Assembly: GCA_022601635.1 (NCBI GenBank)
Contig: JAJACG010000002.1
Coordinates: forward strand, 1-57,994
From: Chlamydiales bacterium
GTDB lineage: Bacteria; Chlamydiota; Chlamydiia; Chlamydiales; JAAKFR01
Direction: 5' to 3'
Length of the DNA: 57,994 bases
Shown here: piece after piece, positions 31,549 to 40,290 of the stretch
Layout of the letters: each line of letters opens with the position of its first letter
How positions within the stretch are numbered: the stretch's first letter is position 1
The notes under the pieces: generated by a model
Told to the model about the DNA's origin: nothing
Databases searched by the model: none
What the model saw: the letters and a program-made list of their open reading frames with translations, nothing else
Program-made: the position numbers and the translations under genes

Positions 31549-32625
31549 ATGAAAGAGGTTGTCATTGTCACAGGAAGTTCTGGCAGAATTGGAACCAGAG
31601 TTATTGAACGTCTCAAAGATTTCCAGCCGATAGGTATGGATTTCATTGGGAAAACATCGCATCACGCGGAGATGGAGTTTGTATTCATCGATCTCTCTTC
31701 GGATGAGAGTGTGAAGTGCGCATTTGATCGCGTGCGGCACGCCTATGGAAACAAGATCGCTTGTATTGTTCATTTGGCTGCTTTTTATAGTTTTACGGGT
31801 AGTAATCTCGAATTGTATGAAGCGATCACGGTTCAGGGGACGCGCAGGCTTTTTGATGAGGCGAAGAAGTTTGAGGTGGGTCAGTTTATTTTCACATCGA
31901 CGATGCTGGTTCACAATCCGAGCAAGCGGGGTGAAATTCAAAATGAGGACTCTCCGATTGGTGGTAAGTGGCACTATCCTGCGTCGAAGACGCGTACGGA
32001 GCATCTGATTCATGAGATTAAGGGAGATATTCCGACAGCGATTATCCGAATTGGTGGCTGTTATGATGAGACGTGCAACTGCGTGCCTGTTTCGCAGCAT
32101 ATTGCTAGGATCTATGAGAAGCAGCTAGCTAGTCTTGTCTTTCCTGGTAATCAGAATAATGGTGTTCCCTATACGCACTTTGATGATTTGATGGATCAGA
32201 TCATGCTTCTGATTGCAAAGAGAAAGGAGTTGCCGAAGGATTTGACGCTTCTTTGCTGTGAGGAGGATTCGATCACATATAGAGAGTTGCAGACGGAGAT
32301 CGGTCGTTTGGTGCATGGCACGAAGAAGTATCCAATGCTCTGGGTGCCGAAGTGGTTTGCCAAGTTTGGCGCTTTCGTGCAGAACTTAATCCCTTTTGGG
32401 CCGCCGCCATTTATTAAGCCGTGGATGGTTGATCTTGCGGATGACAACTATGAATTTTCGATGCAAAAGTCGCGTGATATCTTGGGGTGGGAGCCGAAAC
32501 GCAATCTGCGCAAGACGCTGCCCGCTATTGTTGAAAATATGAAACAAAACCCGCTCTGCTGGTATAAGAGGCATGGTATTCCTGTGCCATCAAAGGTGAA
32601 AAAGAATGGAAAATGCTGCCGTTGA
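31549..32625 (+). CDS. NAD-dependent epimerase/dehydratase (extended SDR), copy 2
   Basis: A 358-residue paralogue of the 9792-10862 enzyme. NAD motif VTGSSGRIGTRVI, shared DLSSDESVKCAF, HAYGNKIACIVHLAA, active-site Ser in FIFTSTMLVH and YPASK as the catalytic Tyr-Lys. The tail has WMVDLADDNYEFSM as in copy 1. The 20-base overlap with the following membrane protein gene indicates joint function. Substrate unknown. Confidence 0.8.
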   Translation: MKEVVIVTGSSGRIGTRVIERLKDFQPIGMDFIGKTSHHAEMEFVFIDLSSDESVKCAFDRVRHAYGNKIACIVHLAAFYSFTGSNLELYEAITVQGTRRLFDEAKKFEVGQFIFTSTMLVHNPSKRGEIQNEDSPIGGKWHYPASKTRTEHLIHEIKGDIPTAIIRIGGCYDETCNCVPVSQHIARIYEKQLASLVFPGNQNNGVPYTHFDDLMDQIMLLIAKRKELPKDLTLLCCEEDSITYRELQTEIGRLVHGTKKYPMLWVPKWFAKFGAFVQNLIPFGPPPFIKPWMVDLADDNYEFSMQKSRDILGWEPKRNLRKTLPAIVENMKQNPLCWYKRHGIPVPSKVKKNGKCCR

Positions 32626-33916
32626 GAGGGCGTTCCACAATAAGATGATGTGGACACGTTTTGGGTCGATCTTTTTGGGGATCTGGCTTCTGACAGCCCC
32701 TGAGAGTTTTGGCTATGACAACACTGTTTTGGGTTATAGCGATTGGGCAAGTGGTATAGCGCTGATCTTCTTTGGTCTGCTCTCGATGTTCTTTTTGGCG
32801 CGCCACTGGATTTGGGGTACTTGTGCTGTGGGGATTTGGCTGCAGATGGCGCCGCTTCTTTTCTGGGCGCCTGATCCTGTGATCTATGTCAACGACACGC
32901 TGATTGGAATCTTGGCGATTGCCTTCTGCGTTCTAGTTCCCTTTCGTCCCAAAGAGCATGAGATTGGCCCACAAATTCCAAGGGGATGGAGTTACAATCC
33001 CTCTTCTTGGCAGCAGCGTGTACCGGTGATCTTTTTTGGCACTGTTGGCTGGTTTGTGGCGCGCTATTTGGCGGCCTATCAATTGCATTATACTGATTAT
33101 GTGTGGAGCCCATTGGATGGGGGAACTGAGAAGGTGATAACCTCGATGGTGGCTCACAATTTTCCTGTTCCAGATGCGGGCCTTGGCGCTTTGGCTTACT
33201 CGTTGGAGGCGATCATGGGCGCAAAGGGTGGAGTGCGCAGATGGCATACGATGCCGTGGCTTGTTGTCGCCTTTGGATTTTTGGTCGTACCACTTGGCTT
33301 TGTCTCAATTCTGCTTGTGATGTGCCAGCCGATCATTGTTGGAGCGTGGTGCTTCCTCTGCTTAATCATTGCGACTTGTATGCTGATTATGCTGGCGCTT
33401 GAGGTGGACGAGGTGATTGCTGTTTGCCAATATCTGCATCAGGCAAAAAAAGAGGGCAAACCCTTTTGGCGCACCTTCTTCAAGGGGTCGCAATATACTG
33501 TGGATGAGAAGGATGATCGCACACCAGAAATCTCAGCTGGCTTTGGCAAGTTTTTCAAGGCGATGGTGTGGGGGGCGACGCTTCCTTGGAATCTGGTTGT
33601 GACAGCGGCAATTGGCGCCTTCTTTCTTTTCGGAAATCAGTGGATTGGATTTGAAGGGGTTTTGTCGGATAATGCTGATGTGATGGGAGCGCTGACTGTG
33701 GTCTTCTCGATCATTGCTTGGGCGGAGCCATTAAGAGCGATCCGCTTTGTTAATATTCTACTGATGGCGTGGCTTATCACTGCGACCTGCCTTTGGGGTG
33801 GTTCGGCTCAGATTATCTGGGCCTGCTCACTTGGTGCAATAGTGGCTGTCTTGTCACTGTTCAAAGGACGCCGCATTGAAGAGAGGTATGGCCCTTGGGA
33901 TCGCTTTATATTTTAA
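32606..33916 (+). CDS. SPW-repeat and VKOR-like multi-spanning membrane protein
   Basis: A 436-residue membrane protein with about ten hydrophobic segments. Two SPW-type units are visible at the N-terminus (GIWLLTAPESFGY then WASGIALIFFG; GIWLQMAPLLFWA then VNDTLIGILAI). In the middle, PIIVGAWCFLCLIIAT carries a CxxC resembling the quinone-reducing pair of vitamin K epoxide reductase homologues. It could be a redox protein working with the epimerase, whose gene it overlaps by 20 bases. The domain reading is moderate; the reaction is unknown. The stop codon TAA is followed without a gap by a dispersed repeat. Confidence 0.6.
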   Translation: MENAAVERAFHNKMMWTRFGSIFLGIWLLTAPESFGYDNTVLGYSDWASGIALIFFGLLSMFFLARHWIWGTCAVGIWLQMAPLLFWAPDPVIYVNDTLIGILAIAFCVLVPFRPKEHEIGPQIPRGWSYNPSSWQQRVPVIFFGTVGWFVARYLAAYQLHYTDYVWSPLDGGTEKVITSMVAHNFPVPDAGLGALAYSLEAIMGAKGGVRRWHTMPWLVVAFGFLVVPLGFVSILLVMCQPIIVGAWCFLCLIIATCMLIMLALEVDEVIAVCQYLHQAKKEGKPFWRTFFKGSQYTVDEKDDRTPEISAGFGKFFKAMVWGATLPWNLVVTAAIGAFFLFGNQWIGFEGVLSDNADVMGALTVVFSIIAWAEPLRAIRFVNILLMAWLITATCLWGGSAQIIWACSLGAIVAVLSLFKGRRIEERYGPWDRFIF

Positions 33917-34078
33917 GGAGATACTGAACAACTCCCTTACCAGACCTTCCGACAATGTTTCTATCGAGGCATCGTTCTCGCATCGACTAACCCGCAAGGG
34001 GTTAGACGTTCGGCTCCGCACTTCCCCTCGATAGAAATCTTGCCGAAACCTCTGCCAAGGTACTTATTCAGTATCTCC
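33917..34078. repeat. Dispersed palindromic repeat, copy c
   Basis: It begins GGAGATACTGAA directly after the stop codon and ends TTATTCAGTATCTCC. Inside are nested inverted repeats TTTCTATCGAGG / CCTCGATAGAAA and the central hairpin CTAACCCGCAAGGGGTTAG, so the strand could fold into one long stem-loop. It occupies the gap between convergent genes and may act as a two-way terminator. Confidence 0.75.
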
Positions 34079-34082
34079 TTAA

Positions 34083-34190
34083 GGAGCCACTGAATAACTC
34101 GCTCATTGAATCTTCGCGCCGCTGTATCATTCTCGTCTGAACGTACCGCAAGGGGTTCGAGTTTGAGTGGTCTTTTGGTACGATTTGACC
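34083..34190. repeat. Dispersed palindromic repeat, partial copy c2
   Basis: It starts GGAGCCACTGAATAACTCGC four bases after copy c and matches other copies up to ACCGCAAGGGGTTCGAG; the right end is lost. The rest of the gap to 34245 shows nothing recognisable. Confidence 0.6.
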
Positions 34191-34245
34191 AATCTCTCGC
34201 TTACTGTCATCACTTCAATTGTCTAACTGTCAGAAAGTTTACAGT

Positions 34246-36279
34246 TTAAACTCGAGATTCAACTACTTTGCTCGAAGATCTAGTTAGTAACCTCTCATCA
34301 AGCGGTATTGTGGATGGTTGAGGGGACAGCTGTAGGCTTCGGGTCGATATAGGTGAGTACTCACCTGAATGCTGAGAAGGATAGAGGAGGGCATCCCAGC
34401 TCTGCTCCATCAAATGGATGGTCTCTTTGCTAGGCTTCAGGCTGCAGTCGATCACCTCACCGCGCTTCCTAGAATAGACTACCTTCTTCGCAAGAAGGTC
34501 ATCTGAGAAGTTGAGCAGAATCTGAAAGATCTGCAGTCCCTCGCTTTGAACTTCTGCATAGAGTGAGAAGAATGTGAGTAGTTTGCCCATTGCATCAGCA
34601 ACCATCGCTTCTTGGTCAGAAGAGATCGTATCCTTTGCTTTGAGTGAATTTAAGACAAAGCGTTCCAATACACGCTGCTTTTGTAACGCAAGGACGTGGA
34701 GAAGGCCCTCAGGGTTATGACCCAGATGGATATAGATAAGCTCCTCAAAAGAGGAAAACCCCTGCTTGCTAGCCACACTTCTACTAAGCGCCTTACACAA
34801 GAGCGTTTCATTTGCAGAAGGGATGGTGATTTTGTGCTGCCTCATATAGCGTCTAGCAAAGAGCTGTATCTGATCCTGTGCATTATCAAGAACTAGCAAC
34901 CTCTTATAGCCCTTTTCATCCAAAGAGACTGAGTCTGCTGTGTCATACTTCTTCATATCCGTGAAGGTCACTTGGCACTTCACACTCTGTGTCGATTTAT
35001 GTTCCCTGTTGTATGAGCCCTCAAAGCCATGTTTCATCAAAGTGAGAGCAACAGAGGTCTTGTTGGCCCTAGACTCCTCATGAACAAAGTTAAGCGTTGC
35101 ATTTGTCAATCCCTCCTCTCTCAAATCGCGGATCCTCTGCCATTCGCGATCCTGCTGATAGCAGACTAGCTTTTCAATCTCGCGCCACGGGATACTGTAG
35201 CCAGGCTGCTTGGCCGGAAATGTTACAACAACAGATTGACTATCTGAGCTATTATGTGTGTTGGAATGGCTAACAGAGGCATCTATATGTGCCTCAGTAA
35301 TACCAGCAGCAAGCTCGGTACTCAAACTATTGGAATTGCTCTTTTCAAAGGTCACCTTCTCGGCTCCCATATAACGTAGAAAACGGAGCAGCTGTCCCAC
35401 TCGTGTGCGGTCAAGGTAGCTCTCAAGATCTGTTGAGCGCACAAGGGCGGGCTCAAGTGGGCTTCTGATATAGAGTGCGTTGTAAGTACGGCTTCCTACT
35501 ATCTGTAGAAGCGAGGGGTTCTCATCACTAAAATAGAGCTGTACTCCATCAAGTTTAGCCAACTTGTTCACGTCTCTTCTGCGACAGCAGCTGCGCGCTA
35601 AAGCCGCCTCATCAACCCAAACAACGTAGTCAGGAACACCTGGCCTTACACCCTTCTCCTCTTTAGGCACTTCTAAAACATCTGGGTTTGACAAAGGGGC
35701 GCGCTGCTTTAGGTAAACCTCCTCGTCGTGCATCATCTGCTGGAGTATTTCCTCACGATCCTCTTTGTTCTTAAAACCGTAGCATTCCGCTTCCTGCCAA
35801 TGTAGTTGGATCTGATTGTAAGTGATATTGAAGTCTGACACTGCTTGCATCATCAGATCTGCTTTGCGTACATAGGCATTGCGTAGAAGCGTTCTAAAGC
35901 CACTGACCCTCTTATCAACCTTGTGCTGATTTCTTGCCTCACCATAGGTTGAAAGCAATTCAATGATCGCTTTATGGATACTGACAAGCCTCTTCTCAAT
36001 ATGGCCAGTGTCTTCTGTATTTCGCACCATGCTCATCACTCTCACTCTGCGTGATGTAGACATTGACTTTGGTGGGGGGGAGTAGGATCCAGTAGCAAAG
36101 CTTCCCGTTGTATCCCTTATGTATAGAGCAGCTGCTTGGGGTGGACTGTATCTCTGAGAGGAGGAATCCTGCTGTTCATCGTCTCTATCCACAAGCGAAC
36201 CGAGATTATGCATTGCAGTTCTAACCCTCGAAACTTCCTGAGCTATAGCTCCCTTTCTTCCACAGCAACCAGTAAACAT
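34246..36279 (-). CDS. Large hypothetical protein
   Basis: A 677-residue protein with no signal peptide or membrane segment. It begins MFTGCCGRKG, a cysteine motif near the start codon, and is preceded by a good AGGAGATGCT ribosome binding site. The N-terminal 90 residues are low complexity (Ser/Pro/Gln). A central region has DYVVWVDEAALARSCCRRRD and a Ser-rich block (about residues 325-355) followed by SVVVTFPAKQPGYSIPW; the C-terminal third is helical. The Ser/Pro-rich ends and size are compatible with a secreted effector, but no motif proves it. Family not recognised. Confidence 0.65.
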   Translation of the reverse strand: MFTGCCGRKGAIAQEVSRVRTAMHNLGSLVDRDDEQQDSSSQRYSPPQAAALYIRDTTGSFATGSYSPPPKSMSTSRRVRVMSMVRNTEDTGHIEKRLVSIHKAIIELLSTYGEARNQHKVDKRVSGFRTLLRNAYVRKADLMMQAVSDFNITYNQIQLHWQEAECYGFKNKEDREEILQQMMHDEEVYLKQRAPLSNPDVLEVPKEEKGVRPGVPDYVVWVDEAALARSCCRRRDVNKLAKLDGVQLYFSDENPSLLQIVGSRTYNALYIRSPLEPALVRSTDLESYLDRTRVGQLLRFLRYMGAEKVTFEKSNSNSLSTELAAGITEAHIDASVSHSNTHNSSDSQSVVVTFPAKQPGYSIPWREIEKLVCYQQDREWQRIRDLREEGLTNATLNFVHEESRANKTSVALTLMKHGFEGSYNREHKSTQSVKCQVTFTDMKKYDTADSVSLDEKGYKRLLVLDNAQDQIQLFARRYMRQHKITIPSANETLLCKALSRSVASKQGFSSFEELIYIHLGHNPEGLLHVLALQKQRVLERFVLNSLKAKDTISSDQEAMVADAMGKLLTFFSLYAEVQSEGLQIFQILLNFSDDLLAKKVVYSRKRGEVIDCSLKPSKETIHLMEQSWDALLYPSQHSGEYSPISTRSLQLSPQPSTIPLDERLLTRSSSKVVESRV

Positions 36280-36292
36280 AGCATCTCCTTTT

Positions 36293-36453
36293 GGAAGCCC
36301 TGATTAATCCCCATTCGACATCTTCCGTCACAATTTTCGACTCGGTGTCATTATAGAATTTACTAACCAGCAATTGGTTAGCGATCTCCTCCAAATTTAG
36401 ACGAATCAAAAATTCTGACGAAATCTGCCAAACAGTAGTTGATCAGGGCTTCC
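36293..36453. repeat. Diverged member of the palindromic repeat family
   Basis: Ends GGAAGCCCTGATTAA and TTGATCAGGGCTTCC are inverted repeats, with the central hairpin CTAACCAGCAATTGGTTAG of the same form as in the other copies. Length and layout fit the family but the end sequence differs. It lies between divergently transcribed genes (677-residue protein and ATPase copy 3). The remaining 36454-36568 has an A-rich stretch and no gene. Confidence 0.55.
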
Positions 36454-36568
36454 TTTTGTAAAGACCAGGTTAATAGGATGTCTGCTTTTTTTTCAAAGAA
36501 AAATTTCCTTTAATCGAAAGAAAAATTGAAATGGCCTGATGGGCAGCAGAAGTGTTGATTTAAAGTGA

Positions 36569-36611
36569 AATCCCGGCAGATATGAAGTTGAACTTCACAT
36601 CTGCCGGGTTT
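36569..36611. repeat. Palindrome upstream of ATPase copy 3
   Basis: CCCGGCAGATATGAAGTT (36572-36589) and its complement at 36591-36608 match at 17 of 18 positions around a single central base. The centre AGTTGAACT is as in the palindrome of ATPase copy 2. The right arm ends 7 bases before the ATG. Confidence 0.8.
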
Positions 36612-36615
36612 TGCT

Positions 36616-37782
36616 ATGTTTGAAAGAGAGATCGAAGAGGAGCTAAAGGGGCTATTTGCCTCCTATCCTGTGGTTACGGTGATGGGGCCTAGACAGTCGG
36701 GAAAGACCACTTTGGTGAGACACGTCTTCCCAGATTTGCCTTATGAAAACTTGGAAGCACCGGATACTAGACAGCTTGCATCTGATGATCCAAGGGGGTT
36801 CTTAGCACGCTTCCCAAATGGAGCCATCCTGGATGAGATCCAACGCTGCCCACAGCTTCTCTCTTATATCCAATTGATTGTAGATGAGCGTGATCAAAAG
36901 GGGATGTTTGTACTGACAGGTAGTCATCAGCTAGAGTTGCATAGTGCTATTTCCCAGTCATTAGCAGGTAGAACGGCGCTTCTGAAGCTGATGCCAATGA
37001 GTCTGGTTGAGATTGAGAATGCAGCCTTTGATCTCAGTTTAGATGAGCTGCTTTTAAATGGGGGCTATCCGCGTATCTATAAAGAGAAGCTAGATCCGAC
37101 GAAGGCGTATCGTAACTACTTCCAAACCTATATAGAGAGAGATCTTTGTCAATTGATTAAGGTCAAAGACTTAGCGCAGTTTCAAACTTTTGTTAAAATT
37201 TGTGCCTCAAGAATTGGGCAGCTGGTCAATTTTTCATCGATCGGCTCTGAAGTGGGAGTCTCTATTCACACAGTTAAGGAGTGGATTTCGATTCTTGAGG
37301 CCTCCTATATCTTGTTCACCTTACATCCTTACTATGAAAACCTTGGGAAACGTTTGGTCAAGTCACCTAAGATTTACTTCTGTGATGTCGGTTTAGCCTG
37401 TTACCTACTGGGGATACAAGATCTGAACCAAGTGCAGCGCGACCCTCTTCGGGGGCAGCTAGTTGAGAATCTTGTGACCTTGGAGCTTTTCAAGAAGCGC
37501 TTGAATCAGGGGCAGGATCCAGATTTTTACTTCTTTAGAGATGCGCATGGTCATGAGGTGGATTTGATTTGGTCTCAGGCGAGAAACTTGATTCCTATTG
37601 AGATCAAGTCATCCCAAACATTCAATCGCTCATTTCTAAAAAATCTGCAGTTTTTTCAGGAGTTGGTAGGCGAACGGGCGGTATCACCCTATGTCATCTA
37701 TGCTGGGGATCAAGAGCAGAGGGGAGAGCGTTTTTCCCGGATCAACTTCCGAGATGCGGCCACTATAGTTGATCGTTCATGA
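36616..37782 (+). CDS. AAA_14 ATPase with DUF4143 domain, copy 3
   Basis: A 388-residue ATPase, closely related to copy 2 over its full length. Walker A is VMGPRQSGKTTLVRHVF, Walker B GAILDEIQRCPQL, then FVLTGSHQLELHSA. The helix-turn-helix-like part is SEVGVSIHTVKEWISILEAS. The C-terminal signature is DAHGHEVDLIWSQ with LIPIEIKSSQTFNRSF, a PD-(D/E)XK-like motif. The gene starts right after a palindrome and its end overlaps the convergent tgt gene by 20 bases. The role of the family is unknown; the recurrent layout in this window is discussed in the findings. Confidence 0.87.
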   Translation: MFEREIEEELKGLFASYPVVTVMGPRQSGKTTLVRHVFPDLPYENLEAPDTRQLASDDPRGFLARFPNGAILDEIQRCPQLLSYIQLIVDERDQKGMFVLTGSHQLELHSAISQSLAGRTALLKLMPMSLVEIENAAFDLSLDELLLNGGYPRIYKEKLDPTKAYRNYFQTYIERDLCQLIKVKDLAQFQTFVKICASRIGQLVNFSSIGSEVGVSIHTVKEWISILEASYILFTLHPYYENLGKRLVKSPKIYFCDVGLACYLLGIQDLNQVQRDPLRGQLVENLVTLELFKKRLNQGQDPDFYFFRDAHGHEVDLIWSQARNLIPIEIKSSQTFNRSFLKNLQFFQELVGERAVSPYVIYAGDQEQRGERFSRINFRDAATIVDRS

Positions 37783-38875
37783 TCTTTGTACGCACCCTTT
37801 CCATATAGTGTACCATGAAGTGGAGGTTGTGTACCGATGCCAAAATCTGCGCAGTCACCTCTTTTGCCTTAAATAGGTGGTGTATGTAGCCAAGAGTGTA
37901 ATGCGAGCAGGTAGGACAGCTACACTCAAGCGACTCAAAGTTGTTGCGGTAGAGCTGCTGCTCAATCTTCACACCACCATCATCTGTCAAAAGCAGTCCA
38001 TGGCGCGCCGCCTTCGTCGGGTAAGAGCTATCAAATGTATCAATTCCTAGTGGAATGAGTTGCTCTAAAGAGGGGAGGTCGCCAATACCCAACAGGTGGT
38101 TAGGCTTCTCATCAGGAAGATGCTTTCTTGTATGCTTTACCACATCAAAAAGCTCCTGCTTATTCTTTCCAACAGAGCCGCCGATGGCAAATCCATCAAA
38201 CGCCTCTTTTGTCAATGTCTCACAGGAGTGTTTGCGCAAATCTGGGCAGATCCCTCCATGGATCACACCATAAATCATCTGCTTATTCGGACTTTTGAGA
38301 TGCTGTTGTAAAGAGCGCATCTCCCATCTGTGTGTTCTTGCTAGCGACTTCTTCAGATCATCCACCTCAATGTGGTAGGGCGGTAGCTCATCAAAGGGAA
38401 TAATGATATCTGCCCCCAAATCTTTTTGCGCCTGAATCGAACTCTCTGGCGTCAAATGAATCTTGCGCCCATCACGGTAAGAGCGGAAAATCACACCCTC
38501 CTCAGAAATCTTCTCCACAGAGCCATCATGCTTTTTCTTGCCGCGCGACTTGATCTCATCATGAACAGAGCCATAGGCCAAACTAAAAACCTGAAAGCCT
38601 CCAGAATCGGTGATCAGCGGTTTGCTTCTGCCCATAAATTTGTGCAAGCCACCAGCCTCTTTCACTATCTCCGGTCCTGGCTGAACAAGCAGATGGTAGG
38701 TGTTACAAAACATCAGCTGTAATCCAATCTTGTCCACCAAATCATTGCCAATCGCCTTCAGGGTTCCATTTGTACCAACTGCCACAAAGTTGGGAGTGTC
38801 AATCACACCATGCGGTGTATGAATACGCCCCACTCGTGCGCCACTTTTTTTAGACTTGTGCAGCACTTCAAACAT
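37763..38875 (-). CDS. tgt: Queuine tRNA-ribosyltransferase
   Basis: A 370-residue TIM-barrel enzyme exchanging guanine 34 of certain tRNAs for queuine or preQ1. Motifs: PNFVAVGTNGTLKAI, nucleophile region LITDSGGFQVFSLA with catalytic Asp, GIGDLPSLEQLIPLGID around the second catalytic Asp (IDTFDSSYPTK), and the zinc site CSCPTCSHYTL. It overlaps the yhhQ-like transporter gene by 8 bases, as expected for queuosine salvage. The last codons overlap ATPase copy 3. Confidence 0.93.
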   Translation of the reverse strand: MFEVLHKSKKSGARVGRIHTPHGVIDTPNFVAVGTNGTLKAIGNDLVDKIGLQLMFCNTYHLLVQPGPEIVKEAGGLHKFMGRSKPLITDSGGFQVFSLAYGSVHDEIKSRGKKKHDGSVEKISEEGVIFRSYRDGRKIHLTPESSIQAQKDLGADIIIPFDELPPYHIEVDDLKKSLARTHRWEMRSLQQHLKSPNKQMIYGVIHGGICPDLRKHSCETLTKEAFDGFAIGGSVGKNKQELFDVVKHTRKHLPDEKPNHLLGIGDLPSLEQLIPLGIDTFDSSYPTKAARHGLLLTDDGGVKIEQQLYRNNFESLECSCPTCSHYTLGYIHHLFKAKEVTAQILASVHNLHFMVHYMERVRTKIMNDQL

Positions 38876-39509
38876 GGATTATCCTCCTCGAAAATAGCGT
38901 CACAGGTGTTTGAATCAAAATAATCACACTCTTGATAATGATCGAAAAGAGAATGATCTCAAGAGGATTGTCCACAATGCCCCAAAGACCAATCAACGTG
39001 AATAAAGCCGTATCTAAACATTGTGACAAAAAGAGAGTCATCGCTGTCCGCAATGGAAAAAATCTGCCTCCGAGCTTACCGCGTAGATAGGAAAAGAGTG
39101 AGATGTCAAAAAACTGCACAACAAAGAAGCTAACAAGCGAAGCCAAGAAGAGGCGGGGCAGCGGCGTAAAGACAGCGTGGTTCACTCCACCCTCATAGGC
39201 AAGGTGGAGACGCGTCATCACAACAAAGAGAAGCATCAAGATGAAAATGTTGATGACTGTCCTTCTCGCAAACTTTCTTCCATAAAACTCTTGAATTAAA
39301 TTTAATGTTAAGAGATACCCTACGACCAAAGCCTCACTTGCAGTAGTATGCAAGCCGAGGATGGTGATCTCTTTAAGGACAAAGAGATTTAATGCCACAC
39401 TCAACAGCCCCAACCACATAGATGCGGCCTCTTTTCCAAGACGCAGCATGAATAGAGAGGCACTTGAGACAATCAAAACATAAAGGATTAGCAAACAAAA
39501 GTTATGCAT
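38868..39509 (-). CDS. yhhQ: Queuosine precursor transporter YhhQ-like
   Basis: A 213-residue membrane protein with about six hydrophobic segments, of the family that imports queuosine precursors: TTASEALVVGYLLTLNLIQE with FYGRKFARRTV, and SQCLDTALFTLIGLWG. Start taken at 39509, giving HNFCLLILYVLI; an upstream extension would run into the aspartokinase gene. It precedes tgt with 8 bases of overlap, so the pair forms a salvage operon: uptake then insertion into tRNA. Confidence 0.85.
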   Translation of the reverse strand: MHNFCLLILYVLIVSSASLFMLRLGKEAASMWLGLLSVALNLFVLKEITILGLHTTASEALVVGYLLTLNLIQEFYGRKFARRTVINIFILMLLFVVMTRLHLAYEGGVNHAVFTPLPRLFLASLVSFFVVQFFDISLFSYLRGKLGGRFFPLRTAMTLFLSQCLDTALFTLIGLWGIVDNPLEIILFSIIIKSVIILIQTPVTLFSRRIIHV

Positions 39510-39510
39510 A

Positions 39511-40290
39511 GTGCCAGATAGTCTACACCAAAGTGATAAAACTCTCATCATGAAATTTGGTGGGGGTGTGTTAGAGGATTCAAGTAGTTTTTCGAAAATT
39601 GCCGAGCAAATTGGGGGCAAGCGTGTTGTAGTTGTAGCGAGTGCGATGCGCGGTATGACCGATCAGCTGATTGAGATGGCCAAAAAGGTGCATGATAATC
39701 CGCCTGTGCGGGAGCTCGATATGCTCATCTCTGTGGGGGAGAGGATCAGTATTTCTCTTTTAGCGATGGCTCTTGCTAAGAGGGGGCGGCAGGCGGTCAG
39801 CTTCACTGGCAGTCAATCAGGGATTATCACTACTGATGAGCATCAAGAGGCGCGCATCATCGATGTGAGGCCGCAAAGGTTGGAAGAGGCGCTCGATCGC
39901 GGTCAGATTGTGATTGTGGCGGGATTTCAAGGCGTTTCTTTGCAAAGGGAGATTACAACCCTTGGGAGGGGAGGCTCTGACACCTCTGCTGTTGCCCTTG
40001 CTGTGGCGCTTGGTGGGCAGCTTGAATTTATCAAGGATGTGCCTGGTATCTACAGTGATTTCCCGGAAAATCAGCTATTAGAGAGTGCATTGACGCATGA
40101 TGAGGCGCTGCAGATTATTGAGAAGACAGGGGGAATTATTCATCCTCGTGCCCTTTTGTTGTCAAAGCAAAATGGTTTGCCGCTTGTTGTGCGCGGCCTA
40201 AAAGGGAGGGGGACTAAAATTTCGACAACTGAATTAGAGTTTACTAGGAGATATGAAGAACCACTACCCACGCATTGTCACACCCTTTGA
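39511..40290 (+). CDS. Aspartokinase, catalytic domain only
   Basis: A 259-residue amino-acid kinase-fold protein phosphorylating aspartate at the entry to lysine/threonine/diaminopimelate synthesis. Motifs: TLIMKFGGGVLED, VVVASAMRGMTDQLIE, LDMLISVGERISISLLA, SQSGIITTDEH, and TTLGRGGSDTSAVALAVALG. The C-terminal ACT domains of normal aspartokinases are missing, so it should lack feedback inhibition, unless the next gene replaces them. GTG start at 39511 keeps the first beta strand; it is one base from the divergent yhhQ start. It overlaps the following gene by 38 bases. Confidence 0.8.
   Translation: MPDSLHQSDKTLIMKFGGGVLEDSSSFSKIAEQIGGKRVVVVASAMRGMTDQLIEMAKKVHDNPPVRELDMLISVGERISISLLAMALAKRGRQAVSFTGSQSGIITTDEHQEARIIDVRPQRLEEALDRGQIVIVAGFQGVSLQREITTLGRGGSDTSAVALAVALGGQLEFIKDVPGIYSDFPENQLLESALTHDEALQIIEKTGGIIHPRALLLSKQNGLPLVVRGLKGRGTKISTTELEFTRRYEEPLPTHCHTL

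Noticed and set aside
31531..32100. Antisense open frame (189 codons) opposite the second epimerase
   Set aside because: The plus-strand epimerase has clear motifs; the antisense product is basic and featureless.
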